DNA of 64,000 bases from Candidatus Pantoea formicae (lineage in GTDB: Bacteria > Pseudomonadota > Gammaproteobacteria > Enterobacterales > Enterobacteriaceae), in NCBI RefSeq assembly GCF_011752625.1, contig NZ_VWXD01000003.1:186001-250000 (forward strand), given 5' to 3'. Below the pieces are notes generated by a model that saw only the letters and a list, made by a program, of their open reading frames with translations, did no database searches and was not told where the DNA came from. Below, piece after piece: positions 62,785-64,000 of this stretch. The translations under genes were made by a program, and so were the position numbers. Each line of letters begins with the position of its first letter. The first letter of the stretch is position 1.

Positions 62785-63318
62785 TTAATTTTGATGATTT
62801 AGCTTTTCAAAGAAAAGCCAGTCAAATTCATGCTGAATGTCTTTTGTTAGGGTTCTGAATATCCCTTCTCGGCCTGAACAATTTTTACGGAATGTGGTCG
62901 GCGAGACCTTAAAATAGTATTTAAACGTTCGACTGAAATTTTGCTGACTGGAAAAACCATTTTCGATGGCAATGTCGATGATTTCCTTTTCAGAGAAAGC
63001 CACTGAAAACGCCGCTCTGACAATTCGTCTGATTCGGATATAGGTCGCCAGATTAATTCCGGTCTGTTTACGGAATACACGCTGGAAGTGCCAGTGCCCA
63101 TAGCCACTGCGTTCAGTCACGTTTCTTATTCTTATCGATTCGTCAGACAGGTTTGCTTCGATCCAGGGAAGAATATCCTGGATAACGGCACCCATTATCT
63201 TACCGCGTGCCGTTTCCATCTTCTGATCAGGGTTAAGGGTTGCCATCAATTTTCCCATTAAAGCCAGCTCATAAAGATACGCGCACGCATCAGTTAAGTA
63301 GGCGTGCCTGAGTGTCAT
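62785..63318 (-). CDS. AraC-family regulator (MarA/SoxS-like)
   Basis: A regulator of up to 177 residues with an AraC-type double helix-turn-helix: IRIRNVTERSGYGHWHFQRVF and IDIAIENGFSSQQNFSRTFK, then the family end KVSPTTFRKN. It closely resembles the SoxS/MarA/Rob group in layout. The start is uncertain: ATG 63318 lacks a clear ribosome site, and ATGs 21 and 24 codons in (near 63255) are alternatives. Three exact 16-bp tandem units lie 39 bp upstream of 63318. Confidence 0.8.
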   Translation of the reverse strand: MTLRHAYLTDACAYLYELALMGKLMATLNPDQKMETARGKIMGAVIQDILPWIEANLSDESIRIRNVTERSGYGHWHFQRVFRKQTGINLATYIRIRRIVRAAFSVAFSEKEIIDIAIENGFSSQQNFSRTFKYYFKVSPTTFRKNCSGREGIFRTLTKDIQHEFDWLFFEKLNHQN

Positions 63319-63356
63319 TTATGGAAAGATTATCGGGTGAATATTCCAAAAGTGGA

Positions 63357-63404
63357 AGTTATACAAAGGGATAGTTATACCAACAGATAGTTATACTAAG
63401 GGAT
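63357..63404. repeat. 16-bp tandem repeats upstream of an AraC gene
   Basis: AGTTATAC occurs at 63357, 63373 and 63389 with an exact 16-bp period; the following 8 bases (aaagggat, caacagat, taagggat) are also alike. A fourth, weaker unit begins AATTGCC at 63405. Iteron-like arrays of this kind are often protein-binding sites. Confidence 0.7.
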
Positions 63405-63689
63405 AATTGCCAAACCCACGTTCATGATAACCATCATGTCAGGTGAGATTATTCTTTATAAAAAACCACAGGATTATCATATTCATGAGTTTTGTGCTGA
63501 CCGCTGGCAGATAAGGTCAGATGGTGAAATGATAAAAATATTCGTCACTCCCCTCAAATTTCACCGTCCTCCCCCATTCGAATCACAACCTGTTACAAGC
63601 CCATTCAAAGACGTTCAGTTTTTTTGATTTAATTCACCACAAAGCATGTATTTTCTTAACCCTGCCACCCGCATAACATTCATCACATC

Positions 63690-63704
63690 GAGGTGAAACG
63701 CTTC
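63690..63704 (+). promoter_or_regulatory. Conserved leader hairpin of the second DUF1471 gene
   Basis: GAGGT-GAAAC-GCTTC, 31 bases before the ATG, equivalent to the hairpin at 59873-59887. The upstream poly-T block followed by TGA(C/T)TTA is shared too. The remaining part of the gap 63319-63734 has no convincing gene. Confidence 0.45.
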
Positions 63705-63734
63705 AAAACAAAAATCTCAATTAAGGAAAAGACC

Positions 63735-63944
63735 ATGAAAAACATCAAAAATATCGTTGCTATTACCGCTCTTACTCTGGTTTCGTTCTCTGGATTCGCA
63801 CAGAGTGTGACGGCCAGCGGCACCACACTGGATGCGGCCGAGGCACAGATTGCGTTGAAAGCTAAACAGGCGGGAACTTCATACAAAATAACCAGCGCGC
63901 GTTTTACCAACGGCGCTTATATGTCAGCAGAGCTGGTGAAATGA
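63735..63944 (+). CDS. DUF1471 (YdgH/BhsA/McbA-type) small periplasmic protein, paralogue
   Basis: A 69-residue exported protein, paralogue of the one at 59919: same signal-peptide design (MKNIKNIVAITALTLVSFSG) and DUF1471 domain (LDAAEAQIALKAKQAGTSYKI). ATG 63735 follows AAGGA at 7 nt; a frame extension upstream has no ribosome site. A GC-rich hairpin lies after the stop. Stress-inducible surface protein is the family theme; no specific role can be read from sequence. Confidence 0.85.
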   Translation: MKNIKNIVAITALTLVSFSGFAQSVTASGTTLDAAEAQIALKAKQAGTSYKITSARFTNGAYMSAELVK

Positions 63945-63951
63945 ATTTGAA

Positions 63952-63979
63952 GGCCGCAGACACCTTAAAGTCTGCGGCC
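63952..63979 (+). terminator. GC-rich hairpin after the second DUF1471 gene
   Basis: GGCCGCAGAC pairs perfectly with GTCTGCGGCC around 8 nt. Only ATTAAG follows, so termination may be incomplete. AAAGGAGATA at 63986-63995 looks like a ribosome site for a rightward gene starting just beyond the window. Confidence 0.55.
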
Positions 63980-64000
63980 ATTAAGAAAGGAGATAGCTAT

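Overview
The window looks like chromosome of a plant- or environment-associated member of the Enterobacterales. Hcp, Hcr, LplA, RluF, transketolase and NarGHJI are close in length and sequence to the Escherichia coli proteins as I remember them, while the many sugar-acid and sugar transport clusters fit Erwiniaceae (Pantoea, Erwinia, Mixta) or Pectobacteriaceae. The family assignment is inference. I found no rRNA, tRNA, CRISPR array or intact insertion sequence.

Layout. 1-4.1 kb: end of a TetR-like regulator, lipoate ligase lplA, and the nitrosative-stress pair hcp-hcr behind a clear NsrR operator. 4.2-13.8 kb: a catabolic island in two divergent arms (tkt and rpiB leftward; an ACS-type transporter, lerK, lerI, oiaC, apnO and a SorC-type regulator rightward). 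Together these encode a near-complete D-apionate route to erythrose 4-phosphate. 13.8-15.6 kb: an AbiE-type toxin-antitoxin pair with two identical operator cores. 15.8-20.9 kb: a Ugp-like ABC importer with a metallophosphoesterase, preceded by a candidate Pho box. 20.9-23.5 kb: HPP membrane protein, rluF and an NfsA-like nitroreductase. 23.7-32.0 kb: a CUT2-type ABC importer co-transcribed with a class-A luciferase-like monooxygenase, facing an SfnB-like flavoenzyme and a CurA-like reductase. 32.1-33.6 kb: HipBA-type module with paired operators. 33.8-37.6 kb: ACS transporter, glucarate-dehydratase-like enzyme and an exported lactonase. 38-43.7 kb: FUSC efflux protein, exported PEBP protein, NCS1 permease and small conserved proteins.

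43.8-51.9 kb: narK-narGHJI respiratory nitrate reductase behind an FNR box. 51.9-54.0 kb: A+T-rich decayed stretch with a frameshifted norR remnant, a cloverleaf-like inverted repeat and a small HEAT-like gene. 54.0-59.4 kb: exbD-tonB-receptor-exbB-phospholipase D-like operon. 59.9-64.0 kb: two paralogous DUF1471 genes with conserved leaders, flanking an exported esterase, two AraC regulators and an FMN reductase; a 16-bp tandem repeat precedes the outer AraC gene.

How it works together: several modules pair a transporter with its catabolic enzymes for plant-derived compounds (apionate, an aldarate or its lactone, a phosphodiester, an unknown CUT2 substrate). A second theme is nitrate respiration and its by-product nitric oxide (nar, hcp-hcr with NsrR site, dead norR). 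Toxin-antitoxin modules sit at the joints between clusters. The best candidates for undescribed biology are the CUT2-monooxygenase operon and the TonB operon carrying a secreted phospholipase D-like protein.
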